A DNA stretch of 64,000 bases from Bathymodiolus brooksi (taxonomy: Eukaryota > Mollusca > Bivalvia > Mytilida > Modiolidae), in NCBI GenBank assembly GCA_963680875.1, contig OY804589.1, positions 28,002,962 to 28,066,961 of the forward strand, given 5' to 3'. Under the pieces are notes generated by a model. That model was not told the DNA's origin and searched no databases. It saw nothing but the letters and a program-made list of their open reading frames with translations. The position numbers were made by a program, and so were the translations under genes. This document shows positions 41,301-47,785 of this stretch, piece after piece (the first letter of the stretch is position 1; every line of letters starts with the position of its first letter).

Positions 41301-43513
41301 CAGTGTGTTTGGATTGGCTGGTGTTTAATGTGGAGTAACTACTGTTATCTGCCTTTTTTTTAATTTCTATTTTCTAAATTATCTCCCTTTGATATTTTTG
41401 TTATTACCAATGTAGCATATTTGATACATTCTACTTTAATTATCAATTCCTTGAATTCAGAAACAAATTCATCTGTTATATTATGATAAATTTAATATTT
41501 TATGAAAACTTTATTTAAAAAAACATATTCTGAATCTGTAATTATCTGTATAATCATATAATTTTATTTTCACATCAGTGATATTTTCACCACTCATATT
41601 TCATGGAGGTTGACATTTTAGAGAGAAAAGGAGATAACCATAAAATGTTGCGATGACAATATTTCTGTATCTAAAAATAACTTTGCAATGTAGCAGACAT
41701 TCAACACTGGGAAAAAACACAAAACAAACATTTTTTTACTGTTGGTAGCCCCAAGAAGTTCATGTAGCAAATATGCTATGTGGGGCACTAGAGGGTTAAA
41801 CAGAAAAATCTTATGAGAATAAAAATATGTGCAAGTTTCTACTATTGTGATTTCAAAAATATCCATACATATTGACAGTGTTCCCTACAACTTTCAAGAG
41901 ATAGAGATTGTGGTTTTAGACTGTCATAAATTAAGTCTACATGTCGCCCATGTGGACCATGAACTACTTCACCCAGAACAGATCAAGTCTGTGGTTCATA
42001 CGACTTATTTGTACTGTAATGGTTTTGCGGGTTCATACATACATACATGTAATTGAATTTAATTGTTTTACGTTAAGCAATTTCAGATCTGTCGTAGACG
42101 GTTCTAGATAAATTAGAAATATGAAAGGGATCATATGCAAGGCATTCCACAGCACCAGGCAAATTGCCCTGTTAATTGCATTCCCCTCCCCGACTATTTT
42201 GTTTTCAAAAATGAAAATATCAAAGTGAAAGTAAAATATGGCTTTGATTTGCACACTGACTGGTTTAGTGGGTTCACATCTCGTATGGACTGGACCCCGT
42301 TTCTACTTTAGGATTATCACCTCCTACTTGAAAATGGGTGGAATTCACTGCATACGTTTCACGTTAGACATTGTCAGAACTGTCGTAGACCATTCTAGAG
42401 AAATGGAGCATGTGTTGTTTGAAGTTATTAATGAGACGCATTTTTAAATTGTTCCATTAATTATATTTTTTTAATTGTTTTTTTTTAGCTCCATGACACT
42501 TACAACAAGATTTGTAAAAAGAAACAAATGGCTGTTGTAGATTATACAGAATATCAAGGGATCTGTAGTCTGCTGGAAACCAGAGGCATTATGGGAATTA
42601 AAAAGGCAAAAGATGGACGCCTTGCTAAGGTGGGTACATAAAACTCATGTAAACGATTTCTAATACTAATTTAACTTAAAATTTAATGTTTGTTGGATTT
42701 TGGTGATACACAGTTACTTAATTAACAAAATCATATTGGTGGTGTAATTGTTAGTGTACTTGTCTCCAGTGCGGTAGACCGTGGATTCGAGCCCTGGTTG
42801 AGTTCATCAGAGTATAAAAATGGCATTTGTTGTTGCCGATGTGATAAGCATGCAATATTAAGAAGTAAGACTGGGAATGAGGATAATGTGAAGCGACATG
42901 TCTACCCACTCACTGTTGTTTCATTGAGCTACCACTATGAAAATGCAGTTAAGTTGGTTTGCTATAAAGCAGATATAATCATCTTATCAAATGTTACTTG
43001 CCATCATGATATAGCTAGGAAATTGCCCATATGGCACTTTTTAAGGATGGCTTAAGGAAAATGATAAAATAATCAGGTCTTGTTCAACTTTATTATAATG
43101 GTAGATTATTTACAAATGTTATAGCTTATTAATATTGTAGGAGCCGTGCCGTCATGGTCGTGTGGTAGTTGGATTTACAACTACCTGTGCTATCAGTGTC
43201 TATCATCACTAAAGTTGGGAGTTCGAACCCTGTTCATGGCTAGGTGTACTTGATACAACATTATGTTATAAAGTTTGTGACCTGCGACAGGTCGGTGGTT
43301 TTATCTGAGTACTCGGGTCTCCGCCACGATATAATTGAAATATTGTTGAAAGTGACGTTAAACACCATAAACCAAACCAAACCAGAACCTATTAATATGA
43401 TAATTGGAATTCTTTTTCAGATCGTGTTGAAACTTGATGAGAGAGAATTAGAATACGCATTACAGGATAAAATACTTGTGTCATCAATAATGCAAGATGG
43501 CCTCCCTTCTTGA
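14205..43513 (+). CDS. CDC6: CDC6, replication-licensing AAA+ ATPase (11 coding exons)
   Basis: Coding exons: 14205-14340, 16134-16541, 16947-17027, 19340-19879, 21789-21988, 22833-22996, 23488-23594, 33062-33201, 34124-34477, 42489-42629 and 43421-43513. All have AG/GT boundaries and sum to 2,364 nt, giving 787 residues in one frame. CDC6 binds origin-bound ORC and loads MCM2-7 with CDT1 in G1. Walker A is GAPGTGKT (437-444), Walker B MVLDEID (512-518), sensor 1 near IGIAN (545-549), and sensor 2 [12 protein letters not shown] (from 618). A C-terminal winged helix ends [18 protein letters not shown]. The N-terminal region of about 388 residues is roughly twice the vertebrate length. It carries many S/T-P-x-K/R sites and an RRL cyclin-binding motif (88-90). 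ATG 14205 is the first in the exon after the 14198 acceptor. Introns are 0.4-9.5 kb and full of mobile DNA. Confidence 0.95.
14912..15649. mobile_element. hAT-type non-autonomous transposon with perfect 8-bp target duplication
   Basis: The direct repeat ATAGAGAT flanks it exactly (14904-14911 and 15650-15657). The ends are inverted: TAGTGATGGGAATCGG versus TAGTGGTGCACCGATC. Both subterminal regions are rich in GATCGATCATCGG-like palindromes. An internal block around 15117-15180 is repeated at 15280-15345. There is no coding capacity. It sits in the CDC6 intron between exons 1 and 2. Confidence 0.85.
15920..16012 (-). mobile_element. MITE fragment with AGGTAAAAGTACCTGG subterminus
   Basis: A short element with ends GGGCTTTCAATATTTTT and TTATTGAAAGG. 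It shares the subterminal GGTAAAAGTACC with copies at 22556-22741, 24240-24396 and 52165-52345. Confidence 0.6.
16134..16541 (+). CDS. CDC6: CDC6 coding exon 2
   Basis: Acceptor TTTTAATTTTCAG; donor G|GTAATT. It encodes a disordered basic region with SPTK, TPSR and TPIR CDK consensus sites and RRL (R-x-L) at residues 88-90. Enters and leaves in phase 1. Confidence 0.85.
16650..16815 (+). repeat. SINE, family B, 5'-truncated
   Basis: Starts at TACCTATGTAATCAGTGCC and runs through GTTTGAATCCCACTC to GAAATATTGTTGATAG. It lies in the CDC6 intron between exons 2 and 3. Confidence 0.7.
16947..17027 (+). CDS. CDC6: CDC6 coding exon 3
   Basis: A short 81-nt exon between CTTCCTTGCAG and A|GTAAGT. 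It encodes [16 protein letters not shown]... with no known domain. It keeps phase 1 and is the least certain exon on homology, but its splice signals and frame fit exactly. Confidence 0.75.
17547..19296 (+). repeat. SINE, family B, split by a 1.5-kb hAT-type insertion
   Basis: The 5' part (17547-17584) ends at TTTACAACTAC. The 3' part resumes at 19113 with CAACTACCTATACAATCAGTGCC and runs to GTTGAAAGTGG. The two halves join as one normal SINE when 17585-19112 and one 8-bp repeat are ignored. Confidence 0.85.
17585..19112. mobile_element. hAT-type element inserted in a SINE, 1,528 bp
   Basis: Its termini are AGGGGTTTCAAAG and CTTTGAAACCCCT, with flanking 8-bp repeats ACAACTAC and GCAACTAC (one mismatch). 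The left end carries GGTACTTTTACCCG and the right end GTACCTCC blocks, both shared with small MITEs in this window. A perfect hairpin (CAAGGACGTAT arms, 18557-18567 and 18573-18583) lies inside. A 121-codon minus ORF (17673-18038) has no recognisable similarity. Confidence 0.75.
19340..19879 (+). CDS. CDC6: CDC6 coding exon 4, CDK-site array
   Basis: Acceptor CTTTTTCCTCAG; donor G|GTATTG. The 180 codons contain nine S-P-x-K/R motifs (SPKK, SPRK, SPAK, SPGR and SPVK types), many in a recurring LSPRK context. RKHL matches the minimal R-x-x-L destruction-box pattern. No folded domain is seen. Confidence 0.85.
19970..20260. mobile_element. Probable remnant of a CAGTCAAACCTG-type MITE
   Basis: The left end ACAGTCAAACCTGTCTAATG resembles the termini at 48172-48401 and 21074-21249. 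A matching right end is not clear, so the boundary is approximate. Confidence 0.35.
20659..21069. mobile_element. Possible hAT-type MITE
   Basis: The ends AAGGCTCACCACACAT and GGTTTGGTGATCCCTG are imperfectly inverted. The interior contains GGGAGACTT and GGGCGACGAAAACTTCGC blocks that recur at the ends of the element at 30383-32609. Boundaries are tentative. Confidence 0.4.
21074..21249. mobile_element. TA-flanked MITE, 176 bp
   Basis: Inverted termini CAGTGAAACCTGTCTAAAC and GTTTAGACAGCTTTCACTG are flanked by TA (21072-21073, 21250-21251). The interior repeats GGTTTA/AAACAGG motifs palindromically. This fits a Tc1/mariner-derived MITE. Confidence 0.75.
21612..21757. mobile_element. MITE of the CAGTCCTC family
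   Basis: It shares AATTTACTGGTCC, TTCTATT and ACTGG blocks with the 156-bp insertion at 36587-36742. Its right end is GTGAGGACTGC, the complement of that family's CAGTCCTC terminus. It ends about 30 bp before the CDC6 exon 5 acceptor. Confidence 0.55.
21789..21988 (+). CDS. CDC6: CDC6 coding exon 5, Walker A
   Basis: It starts after TATCTTGCAG and ends AAG|GTTAGT in phase 0. It opens the AAA+ domain with [14 protein letters not shown] and carries the P-loop GAPGTGKT, the ATP-phosphate binding site. Confidence 0.95.
22017..22360 (+). repeat. tRNA-derived SINE, family A, full length
   Basis: A-box-like GGTGTAATGGTTAGCGTGC, B-box-like GGATACGAGTCCCGG, body with CATCATCATCTGATTG, and tail GATATAGCTGAGTTAGC with AACAATCACTCACGCAC. 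It lies 28 bp after the CDC6 exon 5 donor. Confidence 0.85.
22556..22741 (+). mobile_element. MITE, AGGCCTTTCAATA family
   Basis: The ends AGGCCTTTCAATA and TATTGAAAGCCT are inverted. Subterminal GGCACTTTTACC, then GGTACCTCCTGATTTTAAAGA, and a right half with CCTGTAAATAGTGAAGTA. Related copies lie at 24240-24396 (same strand) and 52165-52345 (reverse). Confidence 0.7.
22833..22996 (+). CDS. CDC6: CDC6 coding exon 6
   Basis: Acceptor ATCTTTTTTTAG; donor AT|GTGAGT. It encodes the AAA+ segment [19 protein letters not shown] between Walker A and Walker B. Confidence 0.93.
23212..23452 (+). repeat. SINE, family B
   Basis: Complete from CATCGTGGTCATGATCATATGG to GAAATATTGTTGAAAGTG, in the short intron immediately before CDC6 exon 7. 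Confidence 0.8.
23488..23594 (+). CDS. CDC6: CDC6 coding exon 7, Walker B
   Basis: Acceptor TTTATTTACAG; donor G|GTAGGT. It encodes [20 protein letters not shown]; the DE pair is the Walker B metal-binding and catalytic site. Confidence 0.95.
23614..23790. mobile_element. MITE, CAGTCTTTGCGCTAA family, copy 1
   Basis: The ends CAGTCTTTGCGCTAACCCACTT and GGCAAGTAGGTG...TTAAGG are imperfectly inverted. It is closely similar to 44412-44575. Confidence 0.65.
24240..24396 (+). mobile_element. MITE related to 22556-22741
   Basis: Shares TTTCAATAAGGG, GGTACCTCCTGATTTTAAAGA, ACCTGTAAATAGTGAAGTACTGG and ATTGAAAGACC with the earlier copy. Confidence 0.65.
24400..24484 (+). repeat. Left part of dispersed paralogue of the array's X segment
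   Basis: Similar to 35606-35699, including CCTCAGTAA, CACACAACA and GCATAATC, up to and including the TTAA. The homology resumes at 30086 after element Z copy 2. Confidence 0.7.
24650..24807 (+). repeat. 150-bp TTAA-bounded block S, left copy
   Basis: TTAA (24650-24653), 150 bp, TTAA (24804-24807). The right copy at 29220-29377 has the same length with about 9 mismatches. Element Z copy 1 has this block once. Confidence 0.9.
25150..28852 (-). pseudogene. piggyBac (PGBD4-like) transposase, disrupted
   Basis: Segments appear in order on the minus strand. 28852-28418 encodes an acidic N-terminus, then [20 protein letters not shown]. 28236-27970 encodes [20 protein letters not shown] and [14 protein letters not shown], typical of the DDE catalytic core. 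27911-27612 encodes [15 protein letters not shown], then [13 protein letters not shown] and KALKWWK. After a gap of about 2 kb, 25530-25150 gives [13 protein letters not shown] and a cysteine-rich [20 protein letters not shown]...CFAKYH finger, the usual piggyBac C-terminal domain. At least one frameshift separates the first two segments, a stop codon lies in the last segment, and the gap splits the gene. No functional product is expected. Confidence 0.88.
25560..27605. mobile_element. Unidentified insert of about 2 kb inside the piggyBac transposase
   Basis: It separates two colinear transposase segments. It contains repeated TCTGTCCA motifs (near 25871, 26045, 26230, 27005, 27361), inverted GGACAGACA copies (26436, 26467), and several TTACGTTA or AACGTTA motifs. 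No ORF is recognisable and the termini could not be defined. An intron or a nested non-autonomous element are both possible. Confidence 0.45.
29220..29377 (+). repeat. 150-bp TTAA-bounded block S, right copy
   Basis: TTAA (29220-29223), 150 bp, TTAA (29374-29377), immediately right of the piggyBac end. About 94% identical to 24654-24803. Confidence 0.9.
30086..30330 (+). repeat. Right part of dispersed paralogue of the array's X segment
   Basis: Strong match to 35760-35945 (GTTCCCTACAACTTTCAAGA through GCGGGTTCATACATA), with weaker similarity back to TTAA. Together with 24400-24484 it is one X-like copy split by element Z. Confidence 0.85.
30522..31576 (+). mobile_element. Nested hAT element with transposase remnant
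   Basis: The ends CAGGGGTCAAAATAAG and CTTATTTCTACCCCTG are inverted, typical of hAT CAGGGG termini. Short AATTA direct repeats flank it. It carries a hAT-type N-terminal coding remnant. Confidence 0.65.
30822..31315 (+). pseudogene. hAT transposase N-terminal remnant (ZNF862-like zinc finger)
   Basis: A candidate start reads [10 protein letters not shown] (30822). Further on, [10 protein letters not shown] is followed by [14 protein letters not shown], a one-base shift, then [20 protein letters not shown] and a [10 protein letters not shown] segment. This order of W.....EGDG.C..C and F..G..N.K..T resembles the N-terminal finger of hAT/ZNF862-like transposases. Stops and a frameshift interrupt it, and the catalytic domain is absent. 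Confidence 0.5.
32915..33000 (+). repeat. 44-bp direct duplication
   Basis: ATACAAACTACAATCTTGCC followed by AAACTATGCC occurs twice in tandem, just before CDC6 exon 8. No function is evident. Confidence 0.85.
33062..33201 (+). CDS. CDC6: CDC6 coding exon 8, sensor 1
   Basis: It follows a 9.5-kb intron; acceptor TTTTTACAG, donor AAG|GTAAAA. It encodes [19 protein letters not shown], with sensor-1 Asn and an arginine-rich end, then the start of the AAA+ lid. Confidence 0.95.
33355..33650 (+). repeat. Imperfect direct repeat and G-rich run
   Basis: Bases 33380-33540 and 33570-33690 share TCAAATATT, ATGACAGGTAGTTGGACTT and CTCCTACTACAGTTTT-type blocks. A G-rich run (33560-33578) lies between them. 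Confidence 0.55.
34124..34477 (+). CDS. CDC6: CDC6 coding exon 9, sensor 2
   Basis: It starts at [10 protein letters not shown] and ends MGK|GTTAGT, both in phase 0. It holds sensor 2 ([15 protein letters not shown]), an SPTK site in the linker and the first part of the winged-helix domain. Confidence 0.95.
34596..34800 (+). repeat. SINE, family B
   Basis: Runs from GGCCATCATGGCCGTGATCGTATGG to GAAAGGGGCGTTAAACACCATC, soon after the CDC6 exon 9 donor. Confidence 0.8.
35219..35627. mobile_element. MITE carrying an internal 27-bp minisatellite
   Basis: The ends AGGGTTATTCCATTTAAA and TTTAAATGGAAAAGCCCT are inverted, with internal GGTACC on both sides. Between them about ten imperfect 27-bp units (TGGGTGGTGATTTGTGAGTGC core) run from 35326 to 35597; read in reverse they encode a nine-residue [13 protein letters not shown] repeat. 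A remnant of the right end lies at 24400-24420. Confidence 0.65.
36504..37282 (+). mobile_element. piggyBac-type MITE E, unit 1
   Basis: Flanked by TTAA. The termini CCCTGTACTACCAC and (complement) CCCTCTAGTGCCCC share CCCT.TA.T.CC.C, like piggyBac ends. The same element recurs at 38091-38869, 39714-40332 and 41177-41795. It has no transposase. Confidence 0.7.
36587..36742. mobile_element. 156-bp MITE inside E of unit 1
   Basis: The ends CAGTCCTCGAAATTAGA and TCTAAAG-like TAAAGTCGATGACTG are imperfectly inverted, flanked by TGTCTG repeats. It recurs at 38174-38329 in unit 2 and is absent from units 3 and 4, which keep the empty site TTTATGTCTGATGTG. Confidence 0.8.
38174..38329. mobile_element. 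156-bp MITE inside E of unit 2
   Basis: Same position and sequence as 36587-36742, so it was copied along with the unit. Confidence 0.8.
42240..42450 (+). repeat. Diverged X-like fragment
   Basis: GTGGGTTCACATCTCGT and ACGTTAGACATTGTCAGAACT...TAGACCATTCTAGAGAAAT resemble successive parts of X (GCGGGTTCATACATA; ACGTTAAG...TAGACGGTTCTAGAGAAAT). It directly precedes CDC6 exon 10. Confidence 0.5.
42489..42629 (+). CDS. CDC6: CDC6 coding exon 10, winged helix
   Basis: It follows the 8.0-kb intron that contains the TTAA tandem array; acceptor TTTTTTTTTAG, donor AAG|GTGGGT. It encodes [20 protein letters not shown] and a [17 protein letters not shown] segment typical of the CDC6 C-terminus. Confidence 0.93.
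42733..43020 (+). repeat. tRNA-derived SINE, family A
   Basis: A-box-like GGTGTAATTGTTAGTGTAC, B-box-like GTGGATTCGAGCCCTGG, and the body and CATGATATAGCT tail. Confidence 0.8.
43141..43378 (+). repeat. SINE, family B
   Basis: Complete copy ending in ACCATAAACCAAACCAAACC, about 40 bp before the last CDC6 exon. Confidence 0.85.
43421..43513 (+). CDS. CDC6: CDC6 terminal coding exon
   Basis: Acceptor TTCTTTTTCAG. It encodes [20 protein letters not shown]... and ends at TGA 43511-43513. Confidence 0.93.
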   Translation: MVLKLDERELEYALQDKILVSSIMQDGLPS

Positions 43514-43904
43514 TGGATGTATCCCACAATGCAACAATCAAAATGGAGCAACTTTATCTTTGAAGTTCCCAGTGAAGATATGAGATCCTACAAAACGTAA
43601 CAGACTTCAGGAAACTTAAATGGACATATATGTGTATTTGTATTTTTGGGCATTTTTTCTTTGATCTCACAGAGTGATATTGTCTATATCAACGATCTGA
43701 TTCTGATACTGAAAATTATCAGTCAGTGTGACATCAAATGCTTGACATTACCGATCTAAACTATAAAGTCAGTATTGAAGATCTCTCTATCATTATCACT
43801 ATTATTGCAGCTTGTCCTATCGGGCTTGATGCGATACTAGTGATAATGTCTGTCTCGACCTTTAAAACTGTCATTATTCTAGTTCTATAAACCAGTTACT
43901 GGGA

Positions 43905-44173
43905 AATAAATAATACGACTTGTAAAATTAAGAAAGGTGAAGAAAGTCATTGGGACCTGAGTGATTTTTTTACCCAGTCAGGCTATATTTGATAAAGGGA
44001 GATAACTCAATAGGAAAAAGATACAATTTACTAGATCAAGAAAAAAAAGTACTTGTTTCAGCTAACATTTGGGAATATGTTAACCATTGAATGAATAATT
44101 TTTGTCCCCTGAAATTTCTCTCCTTAAAATGTAAGTGTGTGTAGTGTTCTTCTGTTGTAATACATCCAATAAA
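43905..44173 (+). terminator. CDC6: Candidate CDC6 polyadenylation signals
   Basis: AATAAA hexamers occur at 43905-43910 and 44168-44173, about 390 and 655 bp after the stop codon. Sequence alone cannot say which is used. Confidence 0.5.
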
Positions 44174-44411
44174 CTATTTTGTAGAGAAATCTCTCCAAAT
44201 GGAAAATGTCAAAAGTATTTATTTTAATTGACTCAATTTGTAAATGAACATCAAAATGTGAAAATTTAATTTTTTTCCAAAATGGTCAATAAAGTAGAGA
44301 TGATAGTTTTCATAATAATTTATACCATTAAATGAAAAATGAAAAACCGTATTTAATCTCCATAAACATAGATTTTGTCTTCAATCGACAAACCATCATA
44401 ATTTGGTTGGT

Positions 44412-44575
44412 CAGTCATCGCGCTAAACCCACTTGCTCGAAGCCCGGGACAAGTAAAACTGGATTTGGACAAGTGGAAATTATGAAAGAATTTGTTTGAA
44501 TAACTAGAAATTTTTTCTAAATTTGGCTTTCGGGCAAGTAGGTGAAAAAAATTAAGGCAAAGACTGTTGGTTGAA
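44412..44575. mobile_element. MITE, CAGTCTTTGCGCTAA family, copy 2
   Basis: Ends CAGTCATCGCGCTAAACCCACTT and AAGGCAAAGACTG; closely similar to 23614-23790. Confidence 0.65.
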
Positions 44576-44780
44576 TTTTCTTTCATGGGAAAAATTACTG
44601 GCGTTTTCCAATAAAAGTTGAATATAGTTGATGTATGATATAAATTATTTTTTTATGGAATGGAAACAAAGTATGCATGATATTTTTAAGAAATTTGTGT
44701 GATTGGGTCCACATATTCAGTTACGTATGAATGTACAGATGTATTATGAAACAAGATCATTTTACAAAATGTTATATTTA

Positions 44781-45028
44781 GGACTGTTCCATTTAAAAGG
44801 TCAGGTGAGGTACGAAGAATAAAATATTATATAGGACTGTTCCATTTAAAATTTGGGTGAGGTAGAATGGATAAAATACCATTTAGGACTATTCCATTCA
44901 AAAGTTGGGTGAGGTAGGATGTATTTTCCAAAACTGACCCTTTTAAGAACACTACAGCAATAACAGCTCCACAAAACATAAAAATTCCTTCCTACCATAC
45001 CATAAATATTTTAATGGAATAGGCCATT
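44781..45028. mobile_element. MITE with internal tandem repeats
   Basis: Three imperfect units of about 52 bp start AGGACTGTTCCATTTAAAA (44781-44925). The right end TTTTAATGGAATAGGCC is inverted to that start. It has the same plan as 35219-35627. Confidence 0.5.
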
Positions 45029-45809
45029 TGTGATAGGAACATTAATTTATTTTTAAAGATTTTGTTTGGGGAAAAAATGCAATTGAATGACAGAAAATAT
45101 AAAGCAGAAGAATGTATTTTCAAATATTGTACTGTACTTTTAGTTTAAATGATTTGTACATGTAGTTAAGTTATTAAGTTATTTGACCAGCACTATTTAT
45201 TTGTATTATTCTGCATGTAAAATGTCATATTAGTTATGTGTGTGTAAGGTAGTGGTTGTGTATGGCAACAGATGAATGTGTTTACCTTGTACCATATGAA
45301 GAAAAATCTTGAAATAAAAATATTATACAATTTGTTGCATGTTAGAAAATATTGATGTGTGACTATTTTGTACATTGAAATTAATAAATTGACAATGATC
45401 TCCGAGATATTCCTTTAATTAGAATTGGTTAGTAGGATGCCATGGTTACGTTTACAACAGCGTTATTACTGGATCAAATGTCTCATCTAAATAACATTAA
45501 ATTGAGTGACAAAATGAATTAACCAGGGAAAGTGAATTTTTGGTATGCACTCTCCTGTGGAGAGTTGCTTTTGCAGAAAAATCCTATAACACTGTCGTTG
45601 ATTAAAAAATCTGAAGATTATGTGCCATTTCTACTTAAATATGCAAGATTGATGCGAATGAATTTTTGTCAAAATACAATTTTTAGAGTAGATTTTTATG
45701 TTCATTTAGACCAATTGTTAAATAAAATTGTTGACCATGAGATTTTGTTTGTTTGTATTGATGAATCTATTGGAATAAATCCTGTTGTTGATGTAATCAT
45801 TTGCATACT

Positions 45810-46140
45810 CACCTCTAGTGCATGTCGTTGGTGTAATCATTCGCATGCTCACCTCTAGTGCAGTAAATCATGCATTTGAGTCCTGAATGGGTCAAACCAA
45901 AGACTATTAAATTAGTATTTTGTTGGTTCTCCGCTAAGTACGCAATATTGAGGTTACAGAGCAAAAAGTGGTTGGCTTGGAATCAGAAAATTTGTTCGAA
46001 TGGAGCAACATGTCTTCCTGCGGACTGTTGTTGCAGTGAGGTATCATTAAAAATTCAACTAAGCGTGTAGGTCTTGTACAAATTGGACATCGTCATCATC
46101 TCATGGAATGTACCTTATTCTCGTGATAACAGCTGAAGAA
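45810..46140 (+). repeat. SINE, family A, degenerate head
   Basis: Contains GTAATCATTCGCATGCTC (short tandem duplication), CAAACCAAAGACTATTAAATT, GTTGGCTTGGAATCAGAA, GGAGCAACATGTCTTCC and CATCGTCATCATCTCATG. Confidence 0.7.
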
Positions 46141-46369
46141 TTGCTCATTTGTTGTTGAACATAATGCTTCGCAAAGAAATGGCTGTTGTCGATTTAATTA
46201 TCTTTGGTTTGACATTGCACACACAATCTTATTGGCCATTAACCTTCAAATTGATGTATTGATCTCTGAACAATCTTGAAAATGTATAGATTTCAAGTTT
46301 GCCCTTTGCACCTGGCTGTAATTTCAAATTTTACCAATTTTTCTTCCTTGTTCACTTGTATCCATATCC

Positions 46370-46790
46370 CTTTTTAGCTCACCTTACCCAAACGGTCATG
46401 TTAGGTATTGACATCACTTGGTGTCCAAGTCGTCCGTAAACTTTTACATTTTAATCTTGTTCATTTGAAGTCACCAGACTTGCCACAAATGTAGGCTGTA
46501 GGGGTTCTGTAGAAGTGTTGTTACTTTTTGGAATGATTCGAAATCCAAGATGGCCACCCTTGCCTGATTGGCTGAAACATATTTGACTTCTTTTCCAGAA
46601 AGATTGCATGCTAAGTCACCAGACTCGAGAAATGTTTCTTTAGGGGATTCAATGTCTTAAACATGAACAAAGAAGATAATTCTAGTAAGAAAGGATATGG
46701 ATGTACATGAACATGAGAAACTATCCAACTCTACATTTAGAAACAAATTAAAGTAAATGAACATTTTTTTTTGCAGTTCTACATTTCAGT
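46370..46790. repeat. Fragment of a dispersed GGTGAGCT/AGCTCACC repeat
   Basis: AGCTCACCTTACCC, GGTGTCCAAGTCGTCCGT and CACCAGACTT blocks match, in inverse orientation, a fragment at 60440-60563 (ACGGACGCCAAGTGATGG...GGTGAGCT). The rest of 44200-47400 shows no gene. Confidence 0.45.
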
Positions 46791-47149
46791 CACTGTAGGG
46801 TCTTCTAGACTATTTAAATAAAGAAGAAAAATAAGTCTGTTTCTGACTTGTCTCCTATAAGAAAAAAACCCAACTTTTAAAAATATTTTTAATACGTTCA
46901 TAATATATTTTTATATCAGCAATACAGAATGAAATAATTCTGTAATCTAAAAAATTCTACTTGAATGGGATGCAAAAAATAAATCGGCTTAAAAGTTGAG
47001 TGTTTCAGCACAGAAAATGGTAAGAGATACTTGTTACTTTCAAGTATCTGTCACTAATGACCACATAATCACAATCCGGTTCTTTGGTCATTCATGATTT
47101 ATCACTGGGTTTGTAACAAGGGTAACAGGAAGGATGCCACATGTGGAAC

Positions 47150-47312
47150 ATGAGTTCATCCCCGGTTTTTAGTGGGGTTTGTGTTGCTCGATCTAGTTTT
47201 ATGTGTAATGTTTTATAGATCGGTGTTCATCTTTTTGGCCATTGCATTGTATGTTCTTCAATTTACGGCTTCTGATTACCCCTTTGGTATCATCAAACTC
47301 TTCTTACTGAAA
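47150..47312 (+). repeat. Retroelement 3'-end fragment shared with segment X
   Basis: TTTTTGGCCATTGCATTG and CTGATTACCCCTTTGGTATC match the middle of X. The upstream TTCATCCCCGGTTTTTAGTGG is of a type I associate with bivalve retroelement 3' ends. Confidence 0.6.
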
Positions 47313-47399
47313 AAAACATGTTGGGCATGTGTATTCTAAAGTCTTTCTGTGGGATCTTATTTTATTTAATTATTAAAACTAAGGTTCTCCTTCTTTAGG

Positions 47400-47545
47400 C
47401 GATAGTGACCTTTCTTGGCGAAAACGAGATACATTCAATGTAATGATGACAAAGTCCGCTTTTTTTTAATTGGATTTTTATAGTGCTATCTCACTGAAAC
47501 AACAGTTCAGGTGTAAACACATCCTGATTCTGGGCCAACCAAATG
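47400..47545 (-). repeat. SINE, family A, fragment
   Basis: TTTTTATAGTGCTATCTCACTGAAACAAC and CATCCTGATTCTGGGCC match the family-A body on the minus strand. Confidence 0.6.
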
Positions 47546-47575
47546 ATTTGTTGTACATGCATGTAATTACCACAT

Positions 47576-47785
47576 CTTTCTTATATTGGAATACACCATT
47601 TAGTTGTGAGTTCGAATCCTGCTCATGGCAAGGTGTATTCGATACAACATTATGTGATAAAGTTTGGCAGCAGGTCGGTAGTTTTCTCAGGGTACTCCAG
47701 TTTCCTCCACCAATAAAACTTACTGCCAAGATATAGTTGAAATATTATTGAAAGTGGTATTAAACACCATAACCCTAACCCCTGT
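47576..47785 (+). repeat. SINE, family B, 5'-truncated
   Basis: From GTGAGTTCGAATCCTGCTC to GAAATATTATTGAAAGTGG and TTAAACACCATAACC. Confidence 0.75.

Larger units (their letters stand above)
35696..42180 (+). repeat. Tandem array TTAA-X-TTAA-E, four full units and a partial fifth X
   Basis: TTAA tetramers lie at 35696, 36500, 37283, 38087, 38870, 39710, 40333, 41173 and 41796. X segments: 35700-36499, 37287-38086, 38874-39709, 40337-41172 and 41800-42180 (partial). E segments: 36504-37282, 38091-38869, 39714-40332 and 41177-41795. Periods are 1,587, 1,587, 1,463 and 1,463 bp. Units 1 and 2 are nearly identical to each other, as are units 3 and 4. X contains a bivalve-type retroelement 3' sequence (CTGATTACCCCTTTGGTATC). 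Repeated ORFs of 70-116 codons just follow the repeat. All of it lies in the CDC6 intron between exons 9 and 10. Confidence 0.95.

Noticed and set aside
35729..42056. Repeated ORFs of 70-116 codons in the array
   Set aside because: They recur only because the DNA recurs. They change length with small indels between pairs and lack splice or promoter context; part is a retroelement 3' end.
45532..45858. 108-codon plus ORF
   Set aside because: Its end overlaps a SINE head and there are no splice or domain signals.
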